A DNA stretch of 64,000 nt from Methylobacterium sp. J-068 (GCF_022829445.1 NZ_JAKSXY010000122.1:248001-312000); one strand, 5' to 3'; numbered from the stretch's first letter, positions 1 to 8,803 are shown. Numbers and translations: made by a program. The notes: generated from the sequence alone by a model not told the origin.

Positions 1-1
1 C

Positions 2-940
2 ATGTCCCAGACGACCCGCCGCAGGCTTCTCACAGGGGCAACGACGAGCCTCGCGCTCCTCACACCCATCGGGTCCGCCCTCGCCCAGAGCCGCCGCGGC
101 CTCTTCGACGACGGGATCGACGGCGATCTGCCCTACGATGACGAGCGGCTCTATCGCGATGAGATGGGCCGGCTCTACCGGCGTCGCGGCGGTCAGTACG
201 TGCCCTATTCCGAGCGCGATTCCGGTCGCTCGATCGAGCGCAACGCCGATCCGGTGAGCGCGCAGCGCGGTCGGGCGGCGGTGCCGGACGATCCGGATGC
301 GGACCTCTACGCGCCCCGCCAGGTTCCGCCGGCCTCCCCCCAGCAGGCGGCGCCGGCCAAGCCCGTGGACAACGGACCGATCGACTTCAACCGCGCCTAC
401 GCGGCGATCACCGACGAGCCGTTTCCGGTCTACGCCTTCAACTGGCGCAAGGCGAACCCGTCCTTCCTGCGCCAGGAGATCGCCTATACGGGGTCGGAGC
501 CTCCGGGCACGATCGTGGTCGATCCGCGCGCCCACCACCTCATCCTGGTCCAGCCGAACGGCCGGGCGCGGCGCTACGGCGTCGGCGTCGGCAAGCAGGG
601 CTTCTCCTGGTCCGGGGCCTCGACGGTGAATTCGAAGCAGATGTGGCCGGACTGGTACCCGCCGAAGGAGATGATCGCCCGCACGCCGAAGCTGGCGAAG
701 TCGGTCTCGCAGCTCCAGAGCGGGCTCGGCGTGCCCGGCGGCTCGCGCAATCCGCTGGGTGCCCGCGCCCACTACCTTTGGCAGGGCAACAAGGACACGC
801 TCTACCGCATCCACGGCACCCTGGAGCCGGACTCGATCGGCAAGAGCGTGTCGTCGGGCTGTATCCGGATGATCAACCAGGACGTGATCGATCTCTACGG
901 TCGCGTCGAGATCGGCAGCCGCGTGGTGGTGCTGACCTGA
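2..940 (+). CDS. L,D-transpeptidase (YkuD domain), Tat-exported
   Basis: Periplasmic L,D-transpeptidase, expected to make 3-3 cross-links in peptidoglycan or attach proteins to it. The 312-aa product starts with a twin-arginine-type signal (RRRLL, then a hydrophobic stretch, cleavage near ALAQS at about residue 29). A poorly conserved, Arg/Asp-rich linker runs to about residue 165, followed by a YkuD domain. The catalytic signature is clear: His271 in YRIHGT and the SSGCIRM motif with nucleophile Cys287. The ATG lies one base from the window edge, so its ribosome site cannot be judged. It faces the small gene ending at 984, and a strong hairpin separates them. The enzyme class is secure; the exact substrate is not. 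Confidence 0.93.
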   Translation: MSQTTRRRLLTGATTSLALLTPIGSALAQSRRGLFDDGIDGDLPYDDERLYRDEMGRLYRRRGGQYVPYSERDSGRSIERNADPVSAQRGRAAVPDDPDADLYAPRQVPPASPQQAAPAKPVDNGPIDFNRAYAAITDEPFPVYAFNWRKANPSFLRQEIAYTGSEPPGTIVVDPRAHHLILVQPNGRARRYGVGVGKQGFSWSGASTVNSKQMWPDWYPPKEMIARTPKLAKSVSQLQSGLGVPGGSRNPLGARAHYLWQGNKDTLYRIHGTLEPDSIGKSVSSGCIRMINQDVIDLYGRVEIGSRVVVLT

Positions 941-951
941 CGACGTCGTTC

Positions 952-980
952 GGCCCCGGTCCCGCGCGCGGGACGGGGCC
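952..980. terminator. Bidirectional hairpin between convergent genes
   Basis: The left arm GGCCCCGGTCCCGC pairs with the right arm GCGGGACGGGGCC, leaving one bulged G and a two-base loop. It fills the 43-bp gap between the L,D-transpeptidase stop and the stop of the convergent small gene. There is no long T-run, so efficiency is uncertain. Confidence 0.6.
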
Positions 981-983
981 GGG

Positions 984-1178
984 TCAGACCTCGGTGATCT
1001 CACCCTCGCGCACGGCGCGTTCGGTCGAGCCGGACTTGATGCGGTAGAACGGCTCGCCGGTCTGATCCTCGGGCACCAGCCGGACGATTTCGAAGACATC
1101 GGTGGCGTCGGCCTTGCTGGCCGCGTAGCCGATCTGGGCGCGCCGCACGCGCTGGCCGAGCTTGAACTTATGGGACAT
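984..1178 (-). CDS. Small conserved hypothetical protein (64 aa)
   Basis: A 64-residue basic protein starting MSHKFKLGQRVRR, with a short beta-rich pattern (GQRVRR, FEIVRLVPE, PFYRIKSG, ERAVREGEI). This resembles small SH3-like or KOW-like proteins common in Hyphomicrobiales, but I cannot name its function. I chose the ATG at 1178 because GAGGAG lies about 10 bases upstream. The open frame extends to 1274 but the added residues look unlike coding sequence. No signal peptide or membrane segment is visible. Confidence 0.75.
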   Translation of the reverse strand: MSHKFKLGQRVRRAQIGYAASKADATDVFEIVRLVPEDQTGEPFYRIKSGSTERAVREGEITEV

Positions 1179-1369
1179 GGTTCGTGTCTCCTCGAACGAG
1201 GGTCGGCACGCAGGGCATGCCGCGAAGACCGGCCGGGTTCGGCCAACCTGGGAGATGGGCCCGCTCCACATCATCGAGTGGAGACGGACCGGACGGGCCC
1301 TTGCGAAACCCGTCCCGTATCCCGAGCCAGGAAGGCTCAGGGTGCCGGCGGCCTTGACGGCGCGGCGTC

Positions 1370-1732
1370 TTAGCGGCGGGCCTTGGCCTTGCGCGCGGCA
1401 TAGCGCGCGTCGCGCTGGGCCTTCTGCTCGAGGCGCGCCGCAGCGGCCTGGGCGATCTTCTCCTCGGCGGCCAGGGCTTCAGCGGCGGCGAGCCGCTCAC
1501 GCTCGGCCTCGGCCTCGGCCGCCCGCTGGGCTTCCGCCTCGAGACGCGCCTGCTCACGGGCCGCAACGCGGATCTCTCGCTCCCGCGCGATCTGGGCACG
1601 CTCCGCCTTGCGGGCGACCACGACCGGATCGTCCGCCGGCGGACGATCACGGAACCGCGCCAACGCTGCGGCGCGGGCTTCCGTGGCGGCCTTGAGGCGG
1701 TCGGTCATCGAGTTCGGGTTGAATTGGCTCAC
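1370..1732 (-). CDS. DUF6481 family protein
   Basis: A highly charged, Ala/Arg/Glu-rich protein of about 120 aa that is almost certainly one long helix or coiled coil (residues about 40 to the end). The N-terminal pattern FNPNSMTDRLKAATEAR followed by an Ala/Arg helix matches the DUF6481 family, small proteins of unknown function. I favour the GTG at 1732, giving an MSQFNPN start with AGGAT just upstream. ATGs at 1747 and 1708 are alternatives. The C-terminus RKAKARR is strongly basic, so nucleic-acid binding is possible but unproven. It lies downstream of cspA on the same strand, separated by a hairpin. Confidence 0.75.
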   Translation of the reverse strand: MSQFNPNSMTDRLKAATEARAAALARFRDRPPADDPVVVARKAERAQIAREREIRVAAREQARLEAEAQRAAEAEAERERLAAAEALAAEEKIAQAAAARLEQKAQRDARYAARKAKARR

Positions 1733-1807
1733 ACAGAATCCTGTCATGCGGGAGGCCGCGTTGCGGGCGCACTCCCCTGGATAAAGAAAAGGCCGAGAAC
1801 ACAAGCA

Positions 1808-1833
1808 AGCCGCTTCCCTTCCGGGAAGCGGCT
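1808..1833 (-). terminator. Terminator hairpin downstream of cspA
   Basis: A perfect 11-bp stem (AGCCGCTTCCC with GGGAAGCGGCT) closes a 4-base loop 40 bp beyond the cspA stop. On the minus strand it is followed by a moderately T-rich tract. Confidence 0.7.
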
Positions 1834-1872
1834 CTCAAGGCGAAGTGGATTCCGCGAGGGAATCCGCCGCGA

Positions 1873-2082
1873 TCAGACGGTCTGGAGGCTGCCGGCGGAC
1901 TGCTTGCCGCTGCGCTTGTCGGTTTCCATCTCGTAGGAGACCTTCTGGCCTTCCGCGAGGCCACGAAGGCCGGCGCGCTCGACGGCCGAGATGTGCACGA
2001 ACACGTCGTTGCCGCCGTTATCCGGCTGGATGAAACCGAAACCCTTCGTTTCGTTGAACCACTTAACAGTACCGACAGCCAT
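1873..2082 (-). CDS. cspA: Cold-shock domain protein (CspA family)
   Basis: A 69-aa single cold-shock domain, the usual length for bacterial Csp RNA chaperones that melt mRNA structure. Both nucleic-acid motifs are intact: RNP1 (KGFGFIQP) and RNP2 (DVFVHIS). The fold begins at once with MAVGTVKWFN. Two ATGs are adjacent (2085 and 2082); AAGGA gives better spacing to the second. The long A/T-rich leader with a hairpin upstream fits the post-transcriptional control usual for Csp genes, although cold induction cannot be read from sequence. Confidence 0.95.
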   Translation of the reverse strand: MAVGTVKWFNETKGFGFIQPDNGGNDVFVHISAVERAGLRGLAEGQKVSYEMETDKRSGKQSAGSLQTV

Positions 2083-2300
2083 CATATTCCTTCGCCCTTG
2101 CGGGCTTAAATCAACCGGAGGTCCACGCGATCATGCGCGGTCGTCTCCGTTATCAGCCCCGGAGCAAAATATTCTCGCCCCTGATTCCGTTGTGAAATCA
2201 GGCCGAGAACGATCTGCGACTGGGTTGATTTATGCTCTCTACGCTTTTCCGGGCAATTTAGCAAACTGATTGTCAATTGAGCGCGCGACCGCCCGGGTTC
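2083..2300 (-). promoter_or_regulatory. cspA leader with hairpin and putative promoter
   Basis: On the minus strand there is a weak sigma70-like pair (TTGCCC, 17 bp, ATAAAT, around 2230-2260). A near-perfect hairpin at 2172-2209 pairs TTCTCG..CCTGATT with AATCAGG..CGAGAA, about 90 nt before the start codon. This would give a leader of roughly 140 nt. The rest of the gap to 2635 shows no gene I can support. Confidence 0.4.
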
Positions 2301-2635
2301 GACACACAGCCCTCGCGGGCTTCGTACATCCGCCGGCGCACCCGAAGCCCGCATCCGATCCCGAGGGACAGGGTCCGGGATCGCGATCGGCTCCGACGGC
2401 AGGCATCCCCGGCCAGGAGCGAGCGTGGTCGGCAACCTGTGAAAGAACGGTCCGACAGGGCGATCGGCACTGTCGCATCGGCCTCTATCGCGGGAGGGCG
2501 GTCTCTGAGCAGATCAACGACGATCCGCCTTGGACAATCCGAATGCCCGCAAATCCCTACGAGCCGAGGAACCGGCAGGGCGCATAAGGCCTTAACGGGT
2601 CCGGCGGCATGCCGGAAAGACTTGGATCCTAACCC

Positions 2636-3640
2636 TTGCGCGCACCCTCGTCGGATCATCGGGACGACGCGTTCCCCCTGAGGCGCGCACAGTTTTCCAG
2701 CCGTGATTATCCTTTGGAGGAGGCGGCGAGCGTCTACCAGCTCATGTTCGCGAGTTCCGCCCTGGTGACGCCCCTCGCGGCGCCCTTCCACGTCGAGATC
2801 ACGAGTTTCTGGTCCGAGCACATGCGCTTCCACTTCATGGAAGGCGTGCCGTTCGTCTTCCATCGACCGGCACAGAAGATCGGCTACGACGGCATCGACG
2901 CCATCGTCGTGCAGCACGTGGAGACCGGCGCCATCGTGGGTGATTTCGACGGGATCGAGGTGCGGGCGGAGGCGGGCTCGCTCTACATCATCGATTTCTC
3001 CCGGCCGGCGATCATCCGGGACACGGTCGAGATCCCGAGCCAGAAGCGCAATTTCGTCGGCCTGCCCCGCGCCTTCGCGAAGCGCTGGTTCGGCGCCCTC
3101 GACCGGCTCCACGGCTTCGTCGTCCCGCCCGAGATCGCCGAAACGTATACGGGGCACCTCCTGCGCCTGCGCGCGCGTCTGCCCCAACGCAGCGCGCTCG
3201 ACGCCGCGACCCTCGCCACGACGGCGACGCTGCTGGCCCAGGCCATCACCCAGGCCACCGGCCACGGAACGTCGCGCTCCGATCCGGCGCGGCTCTTCCA
3301 GAAGGCTCGCCTCTACATCGAGTCCTCGCTGAGCGATCCGGACCTCGGCGCCGCCGAGATCGCCCGCAACATCGGCGCCTCGCGGACGCGCCTCTTCGCG
3401 GTCTTCCAGGGGGTGGGCGGGGTGGATCGCTACATCCGCTCCGCGCGGCTGGAGGCGGTGAAGGCCGCCCTCGGCGCCCCGGCCCAGGCGGAACCCATCG
3501 CGGTGCTGGCCGAAACGTTCGGGTTCCGCAGCGCGGGCCAGCTCAGCCGCCTGTTCCGGCAGCATTTCGGGGTGACGCCATCGCAGTTCAGCGCAGGGGC
3601 CGATCCTGGCGGCGTCCGACGCCACGCGGAGTCGGGATAG
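2636..3640 (+). CDS. AraC family transcriptional regulator
   Basis: A one-component DNA-binding regulator of 334 aa. The N-terminal two thirds (starting near AQFSSRDYP) resemble the AraC_binding_2 sensor domain. The C-terminus (about 225-325) carries the two-helix-turn-helix AraC domain with IGASRTRLFAVF and the hallmark FGFRSAGQLSRLFRQHFGVTPSQF. An in-frame stop at 2630-2632 leaves the TTG at 2636 as the earliest start; no ATG precedes the conserved sensor domain, so TTG is likely. The neighbours (divergent cspA, convergent Pat-like gene) give no hint of its target, and the inducer is unknown. Confidence 0.88.
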   Translation: MRAPSSDHRDDAFPLRRAQFSSRDYPLEEAASVYQLMFASSALVTPLAAPFHVEITSFWSEHMRFHFMEGVPFVFHRPAQKIGYDGIDAIVVQHVETGAIVGDFDGIEVRAEAGSLYIIDFSRPAIIRDTVEIPSQKRNFVGLPRAFAKRWFGALDRLHGFVVPPEIAETYTGHLLRLRARLPQRSALDAATLATTATLLAQAITQATGHGTSRSDPARLFQKARLYIESSLSDPDLGAAEIARNIGASRTRLFAVFQGVGGVDRYIRSARLEAVKAALGAPAQAEPIAVLAETFGFRSAGQLSRLFRQHFGVTPSQFSAGADPGGVRRHAESG

Positions 3641-3708
3641 GGCGCTCCCGCCGACACGGATGCCGGTCCGGTGCCAGGACCCGGCCGGAGAGCCCGCGCG
3701 CGCGATGC

Positions 3709-6417
3709 CTAGAGGGCGAGCGACACCTTCACCACGCCGCCATCCTCCTTGTCCGGCCGGGTGGTGAAGCCGAGTTGCCTGCACACCGCGAGCATCGGCC
3801 GATTCTCGCGCAGAACCGTGCCTTCCACCCGCGACAGACCCTCGATGCGGGCCCAGTCGATCATCAGGCTCATCAGCGCGAGGCCGAGGCCCGTGCCCTT
3901 GCGGTCACCGTGGATGAGAATGGCGTATTCGCCGCTCTCGTGATTGGCATCCGCATGGAGCCGGACGGCGCCGAGCATCAGGCTGCTCCGCGCATCGATC
4001 GCCACGAACGCGATGGCGCGGGCGTAGTCGAGCTGCGTCAGCTTGGCCAGGAAGGCATGGTTGAAGTCGCGCACCGGCGCGAAGAAGCGCAGGCGCAGAT
4101 CCTCGGCGCTCACGGATTGGAAGAAGGTGAGGAACAGGGCCTCGTCCTCGGGGCGCACCGGCCGCACCGTCACGGTCTCACCCTTCAGGGTGAGGCTTCG
4201 CTCCCATTCCACCGGATAGGGGCGGATGGCGAAGCGCGGATGATAGGTTCCGCGCGCACGCCGGCCCGTGGTGGCCTCGGGCGCCACCATCACGCGGGCG
4301 TCGAGGGCGAGCGCGCCCGTCTCGTCGGCGAGCAGCGGGTTGATGTCGAGTTCGCGCACCTCCGGGCAATCGGCGGCGAGTTGCGCGAGCTTCACCAGCA
4401 CCAGCGCCACCGCGTGCCGGTCCACCGCCGGCACGTCGCGGTAGGCGGCCAGCCGCCGCGCCACGCGGGTGCGGTCGATGAGCTCGGAGGCGAGGCGCAG
4501 ATCCAGCGGCGGCAGCCCGAGCGCCCGGTCGTCGATGACCTCCACCGCCGTGCCGCCGCGCCCGAACACCACCACCGGCCCGAAGGTCGGGTCCTCGGCG
4601 AGGCCCGCGATGAGTTCGCGCTGCTTGCCGCGCCGGATCATCGGCTGCACGGCGAACCCGGTGATGCGGGCCTCCGGCGCGAGCCGGCGCGCCCGGGCGA
4701 TGATGTCGGCGGCCGCAGCCCTCACGTCGGCCTCGCTGGTCAGATCGAGGCGCACGCCTCCGACGTCGGATTTGTGCACGATGTCCGGCGAGACGACCTT
4801 CAGCGCCACCGCCCCGCCCTTGGCGATGATGCTCCAGGCGGCGGTGGCCGCCGCGTCGATGTCGGGGGCGAGCGTCAGGGGCACGCTGTCGATGCGGTAA
4901 GCGGCGAGGAGGTCCGACACCGCGACGGGGTCGAGCCAGGTCTGCCCCTGCGCGACCGCGCGGCCCACGATGGCACGGGCGGCCGCGACGTCGGGAGAGA
5001 AGTCGCGGGGCAGCGAATCCGGCGTGCGCATCAGGTCGTCCTGCGCCTCGCGGTAGCGGACGAGATGCAGGAAGCCCTCCACCGCGTCGGAATCGGTGGG
5101 AAAGCGCGGAATGCCGGCCTCGGCGAGCCGGCTCGCGGCCTGCGCCTCCTCGCCGATCGTCACGGCGAAGACGGGCTTCTTGCGGCCGCCCGCCTTCCGG
5201 ACCCGCGTGACCGTCTCGGCGATCGCGGCCGCGACCTCGCCGCTGTCGGAGCGCGCCGTCGGCACATGCACCGCCAGGACGGCGTCGTTGCCCGCATCCG
5301 CGAGCAGCGGCGCCAGGGCGGCGGCGTAGGCGTCCGGACCGGCCGCGACCCCGAGATCCACCGGGTTGCCGAGCGTTCCGGCCGCCGCCAGCGTGCCGCC
5401 CCGATCGGCGAGGCGGTCGGCGGCGAGGGCTCCGATGCCGCGCCCGTTGCCGAGGATCGCGAGCCGATGCCCGGGGAAGGGCCGCTGGCGCCCGAGGGTC
5501 TCCACGGCGGAGAACATCGCGTCGAGGCTGTCGACGGAGAGCAGGCCCGCCCGGCGGAAGGCGGCCTCGTAGACGGTGTCCGGCCGCGCGAGCGCCCCCG
5601 TATGGGTCGTGACGTGGCGCGGAGGCGCCCGGTGCCGCCCGGCGCGCAGGACCACGACCGGCTTGGCGCGCGCGGCCGCGCGGGCGGCCGACATGAACTT
5701 GCGCGCATCCGTCACCACGTCGAGGGACAGCAGGATCGCGCGGGTGCGGAAATCGGCGGCGAAGTGATCGAGGCAGTCGGCGACGTCGATGTCGCAGGCG
5801 ATGCCGAGCGACATCACGGCCGAGAAGCCGACGTCGCGCCGTGCGGCCCAGGCGACGATTCCGGCCGCCACGGTGCCCGATTGCGAGACGAGGGCGATGT
5901 CGCCCGCCTTCGGCGGATGCGCGAGCAGGCTGGCATCGAGACGCGCGCCGGGCACCGAAAGGCCGATGCTGCCGGGGCCGAGGAGGCGCAGTCCGTGTCG
6001 ACGCGCCTCGGCGCGGGCCGCCTCGCACAGGTCGTCACCGACATCCGGAGTGAGGATGATCGCGGCGGCGGCGCCGCTGCGGCCGGCCTCGGCGACCCAA
6101 GCCGGTACCGCCTCCGGGGGCGTCGCCAGGATGACGAGGTCGGGCGTCTCCAGCAGATCCCTGAAACCGGCAATCGCACCCGCTTCGGCATCGGAGCCGA
6201 TGCACCGGATCGGACCGCCAAAACCGGCCCGCCGCAGATTGGCCAGCACCGCCTCGCCAAGACGCTGGCAAGCCTCAAGACCCTGGCAAGCCTCAAGACC
6301 CTGGGCAGCCTCACGACCAAGAACAGCATCCTGGCCAAGACCGTCTCGACCATCGGTGCCCCCGACCAGGACGATGGCGCGCGGCGCGACCAGTGCCTCG
6401 AAGCGGTAGGTGCTCAT
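3709..6417 (-). CDS. Acyl-CoA synthetase (ADP-forming)/GNAT acetyltransferase fusion (Pat-like)
   Basis: A 902-aa fusion with the architecture of protein lysine acetyltransferases Pat/PatZ: a CoA-binding Rossmann domain (about 5-130), succinyl-CoA-synthetase-like domains (about 150-470), an ATP-grasp domain (about 490-720, GGAVALKVVSPDIVHKSDVG) and a C-terminal GNAT domain (about 745-902, acetyl-CoA loop RKGTGLGLALM). The THTGAL motif places His272 where ADP-forming synthetases are phosphorylated, so the synthetase half may be active. I chose the ATG at 6417 (MSTYRFEAL) because homologues typically begin so; an in-frame ATG at 6459 adds 14 residues, and neither has a clear ribosome site. A tandem-repeat insertion lies at residues 35-52. 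Likely role: acyl-CoA-dependent protein acetylation. Confidence 0.88.
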   Translation of the reverse strand: MSTYRFEALVAPRAIVLVGGTDGRDGLGQDAVLGREAAQGLEACQGLEACQRLGEAVLANLRRAGFGGPIRCIGSDAEAGAIAGFRDLLETPDLVILATPPEAVPAWVAEAGRSGAAAAIILTPDVGDDLCEAARAEARRHGLRLLGPGSIGLSVPGARLDASLLAHPPKAGDIALVSQSGTVAAGIVAWAARRDVGFSAVMSLGIACDIDVADCLDHFAADFRTRAILLSLDVVTDARKFMSAARAAARAKPVVVLRAGRHRAPPRHVTTHTGALARPDTVYEAAFRRAGLLSVDSLDAMFSAVETLGRQRPFPGHRLAILGNGRGIGALAADRLADRGGTLAAAGTLGNPVDLGVAAGPDAYAAALAPLLADAGNDAVLAVHVPTARSDSGEVAAAIAETVTRVRKAGGRKKPVFAVTIGEEAQAASRLAEAGIPRFPTDSDAVEGFLHLVRYREAQDDLMRTPDSLPRDFSPDVAAARAIVGRAVAQGQTWLDPVAVSDLLAAYRIDSVPLTLAPDIDAAATAAWSIIAKGGAVALKVVSPDIVHKSDVGGVRLDLTSEADVRAAAADIIARARRLAPEARITGFAVQPMIRRGKQRELIAGLAEDPTFGPVVVFGRGGTAVEVIDDRALGLPPLDLRLASELIDRTRVARRLAAYRDVPAVDRHAVALVLVKLAQLAADCPEVRELDINPLLADETGALALDARVMVAPEATTGRRARGTYHPRFAIRPYPVEWERSLTLKGETVTVRPVRPEDEALFLTFFQSVSAEDLRLRFFAPVRDFNHAFLAKLTQLDYARAIAFVAIDARSSLMLGAVRLHADANHESGEYAILIHGDRKGTGLGLALMSLMIDWARIEGLSRVEGTVLRENRPMLAVCRQLGFTTRPDKEDGGVVKVSLAL
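6261..6314 (-). repeat. Three 18-bp tandem repeats inside the Pat-like gene
   Basis: Units at 6261-6278, 6279-6296 and 6297-6314 share the pattern GACCCTGGCAAGCCTCAA; the first two differ at one base and the third has three changes. The unit length is a multiple of three, so the frame is kept, and the tract encodes a repeated GLEACQ-type hexapeptide in the N-terminal CoA-binding domain. Confidence 0.8.
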
Positions 6418-6628
6418 CGACCGGACTGCGTCATGACTTGAAGATCCTGTCTCGGACATGTTCGACCGGAGGGGTCGAGGCCCCGGCCCCAGGTCTCGGG
6501 CCGGACGCCGTGCGTCGTCTCTGCGATCAACCCACGTCGAACCGAACCAACGCCGGACGAGGATGTTCGGCGCGCGGTGTTATAGACGCGTCGTGCCCGC
6601 GATGGAGGGCCTTGCCGAGGAGTTCCGC

Positions 6629-7324
6629 ATGCCAAAGGCCCCTGCCCCGCAGAACCCGTCCGACGCGCGCTCGGAGGACGCCGTTCGCGCGGCCATCGTC
6701 TCGGCCATGGTCGACCTCCTGCGTCTGGGCCTGAGTCAGGGCACCTCGGGCAACGTCTCCGCGCGGTTCGGAAACGGCTTCCTGGTCACGCCCTCGGGCA
6801 TTCCCGCCGAGGAGCTGCGCCCCGAGGACATCGTCGCCATGTCGTGGGACGGCGGCTTCACGCATGCCCTGAGCCCGTCCTCCGAATGGCGGTTCCATCG
6901 CGACATCCTGGCGGCGCGACCGGAATTCGGCGCGGTGGTTCATGCCCATCCGACGTATTGCACGGCCTTCGCGATCTGTGGTCGCGAGATCCCGGCCGTC
7001 CACTACATGATCGCCGCGGCGGGAGGCCCGACGATCCGCTGCGCCCCCTACGCGCCCTACGGGACCGAGGCACTCTCGAAGGCCGCCCTGGTCGCCCTCG
7101 AAGGGCGCGCCGGCTGCCTTCTCGCCAACCACGGCATGATCGCCGCCGGTTCCGACCTGCGCAAAGCGCTGTGGCTGGCGGTGGAGATGGAAGCCCTGTG
7201 CCGCCAATATGCCGCCGCCCTGCAAGTCGGCGCCCCCCTGATCCTGAGCGATGACGAGATCCGGCGCACCGTCGAGCGCTTCAGGTCCTATGGACCGCGC
7301 GAGGCCGCAAACAACGCAGGTTGA
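6629..7324 (+). CDS. Class II aldolase/adducin family protein
   Basis: A 231-aa zinc-dependent class II aldolase of the L-fuculose-phosphate aldolase type, which cleaves sugar phosphates to dihydroxyacetone phosphate and an aldehyde. Zinc ligands are visible in VVHAHPTYC and LANHG; the catalytic acid is probably in SSEWRFH. GTSGNVSAR and TPSGIP are the usual phosphate-binding segments. The ATG at 6629 has AGGAG seven bases upstream; the longer open frame to 6458 is arginine-rich and not conserved-looking. It is divergent from the Pat-like gene and has no pathway partners nearby, so the true substrate is unknown. Confidence 0.88.
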   Translation: MPKAPAPQNPSDARSEDAVRAAIVSAMVDLLRLGLSQGTSGNVSARFGNGFLVTPSGIPAEELRPEDIVAMSWDGGFTHALSPSSEWRFHRDILAARPEFGAVVHAHPTYCTAFAICGREIPAVHYMIAAAGGPTIRCAPYAPYGTEALSKAALVALEGRAGCLLANHGMIAAGSDLRKALWLAVEMEALCRQYAAALQVGAPLILSDDEIRRTVERFRSYGPREAANNAG

Positions 7325-7910
7325 TTTTTCCCCATCGAGAACCACAACCCTGCATCGCAGGGGCTGCGAAAGCGCCAGCGCTCCAGTGCTTGAGTGGTTT
7401 TTCAGCGACACGCCCTCTGGAAAACCCTTCGCACGTGGGACGGAGATCTGCCGGCACCTGAAACCGTGATTTCACACGTCGTAATTTTTGACCCGATCGA
7501 GATCAAAACAGATCAATCCTCGCTCTTCGCGGCGGGACACGGGGTGCGACAAGCAAGCATGAACTAAAGACTCATTTCTGAGCCTATTGCGTCCACTTAC
7601 CTGAATTTATACCTATTTTAATATGAATTTCCTAGATCAGGCTATAAAAGTTTCGCCGCCAATCGTCGCCCCTCCTTTTTTTATAAGAACCGCTTCCGCC
7701 CTCTTTGAATGCAGACAGCTCTTTTGATACGTTCTGGCTCATTTTCCAACGAAGACCAAGACTGTCGAGAGGAACACTACTCTGCGCTTGCACTTTTCTT
7801 TGTGACATCATAGTAGGCGGTAAGTCATGATCACGAGATCGGCGGCGAACTGCTTAAGGAGCGTTCCCACGGCCAACGGCACATGATCCATTTACAACCA
7901 GGAGCATAGC
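7325..7910 (+). promoter_or_regulatory. Long AT-rich region upstream of mucR
   Basis: No gene is supportable here. From about 7475 to 7860 the base composition is far more A/T-rich than anything else in the window, with runs such as CCTTTTTTTATAAG and TACCTATTTTAATATG. MucR/Ros proteins are known to bind AT-rich DNA with T-A steps and to repress their own genes, so this is a plausible autoregulatory region; that is inference. Confidence 0.5.
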
Positions 7911-8405
7911 ATGAGAGCAGACGGCGAGATTCTTCCGGACTTCATCGAGTTGGCCGCAGACATTGTTTCGGCGTTCGTGAGCAACAATTCGGTTCCGATC
8001 GCGGACCTTCCGGCCCTAATCAACTCGGTTCACTCGACCCTGGGCAAGCTGAGCCACTCCACGGTCGAGGAGAAGTCGGAACCTCTGACACCCGCTGTCT
8101 CGATCAAGCGCTCGATCACACCTGATTACATCGTCTGCCTGGAAGATGGGAAGAAGTTCAAGTCGCTCAAGCGTCATCTTCGGACGCGCTACGACATGAC
8201 GCCCGAGCAGTATCGCACCAAGTGGAACCTTGCGAGCGACTATCCGATGGTCGCACCGAACTATGCGGCCGCCCGCTCCGAACTCGCCAAGAACATGGGT
8301 CTCGGCCAGCAGCGCCGGAAGCAGGACAGCATCACGGCCGAGCCCGAGGTCAAGACTGCCTCCGCGCCGCGCGGCCGCCGTCCGAAGGTGGCGGCGCAGG
8401 GCTGA
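7911..8405 (+). CDS. MucR/Ros family transcriptional regulator
   Basis: A 164-aa MucR/Ros regulator. In Rhizobiales these proteins globally control exopolysaccharide, motility and cell-cycle genes and act as H-NS-like AT-rich DNA binders. The N-terminal half (IELAADIVSAFVSNN) is the oligomerisation region. The DNA-binding part starts at YIVCLEDGKKFKSLKRHL and continues to YPMVAPNYAAARSELAK. Compared with the Ros zinc site (C-x2-C-x9-H-x3-HH), only Cys76 and His89 remain; Asp79 replaces the second Cys and Arg93/Tyr94 replace the final histidines. A long AT-rich region precedes it. Start: ATG with AGGAGC upstream. Confidence 0.93.
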   Translation: MRADGEILPDFIELAADIVSAFVSNNSVPIADLPALINSVHSTLGKLSHSTVEEKSEPLTPAVSIKRSITPDYIVCLEDGKKFKSLKRHLRTRYDMTPEQYRTKWNLASDYPMVAPNYAAARSELAKNMGLGQQRRKQDSITAEPEVKTASAPRGRRPKVAAQG

Positions 8406-8803
8406 CACCGGGCACGGTCTCCCGGAATCGGACATCATGGGGCGCGGATGAGGTTCCTCATGGAACCGCATCCGCGCCCTCGCGGCTGGCGAGGCATCCG
8501 CCGACAGGACATCGACGGCGATCGCGGCGCGCGACCCCGGTCGCCGTCCCGTTGTCCACAGCTTACACCCGCTGTGTCGGACACGAAGATCCGATCCCGT
8601 GATCGCGGCATTCGGCGAGATCTCAGGAGAGATTTGAAGTACACGAGGCCGATCTCGGCCGGGATTCCGAGACCGAACCGCATGGACGCGATGCGGAGCG
8701 TCCCGGACGGCGCGGCGATACCGGCCCCCGCGTTAGAGATCACGCAACGCTCGGATGCCACGGTCCTTCCGAACCGTGCCGCCCATTATTCCTGTCCGGG
8801 ACG
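8406..8803. other. Intergenic region with strong hairpin, no gene seen
   Basis: The main feature is a hairpin at 8440-8479: an 18-bp stem (GGGCGCGGATG continuing into AGGTTCC) with one mismatch and a four-base loop. It lies 35 bp after the mucR stop and may end its transcript, although no T-run follows. Short open frames in the remainder are not convincing. Confidence 0.5.

Noticed and set aside
3775..6441. 888-codon open frame antisense to the Pat-like gene
   Set aside because: Shadow of the conserved minus-strand gene, with no recognisable domain.
7485..7520. FNR/FixK-like half sites (TTGAC and ATCAA)
   Set aside because: The half-site spacing is wrong (nine bases rather than four), so it does not form a proper box.
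7325..7910. AT-rich block considered as a genomic island or phage attachment region
   Set aside because: No integrase, tRNA or direct-repeat boundaries; it is more simply explained as mucR regulatory DNA.
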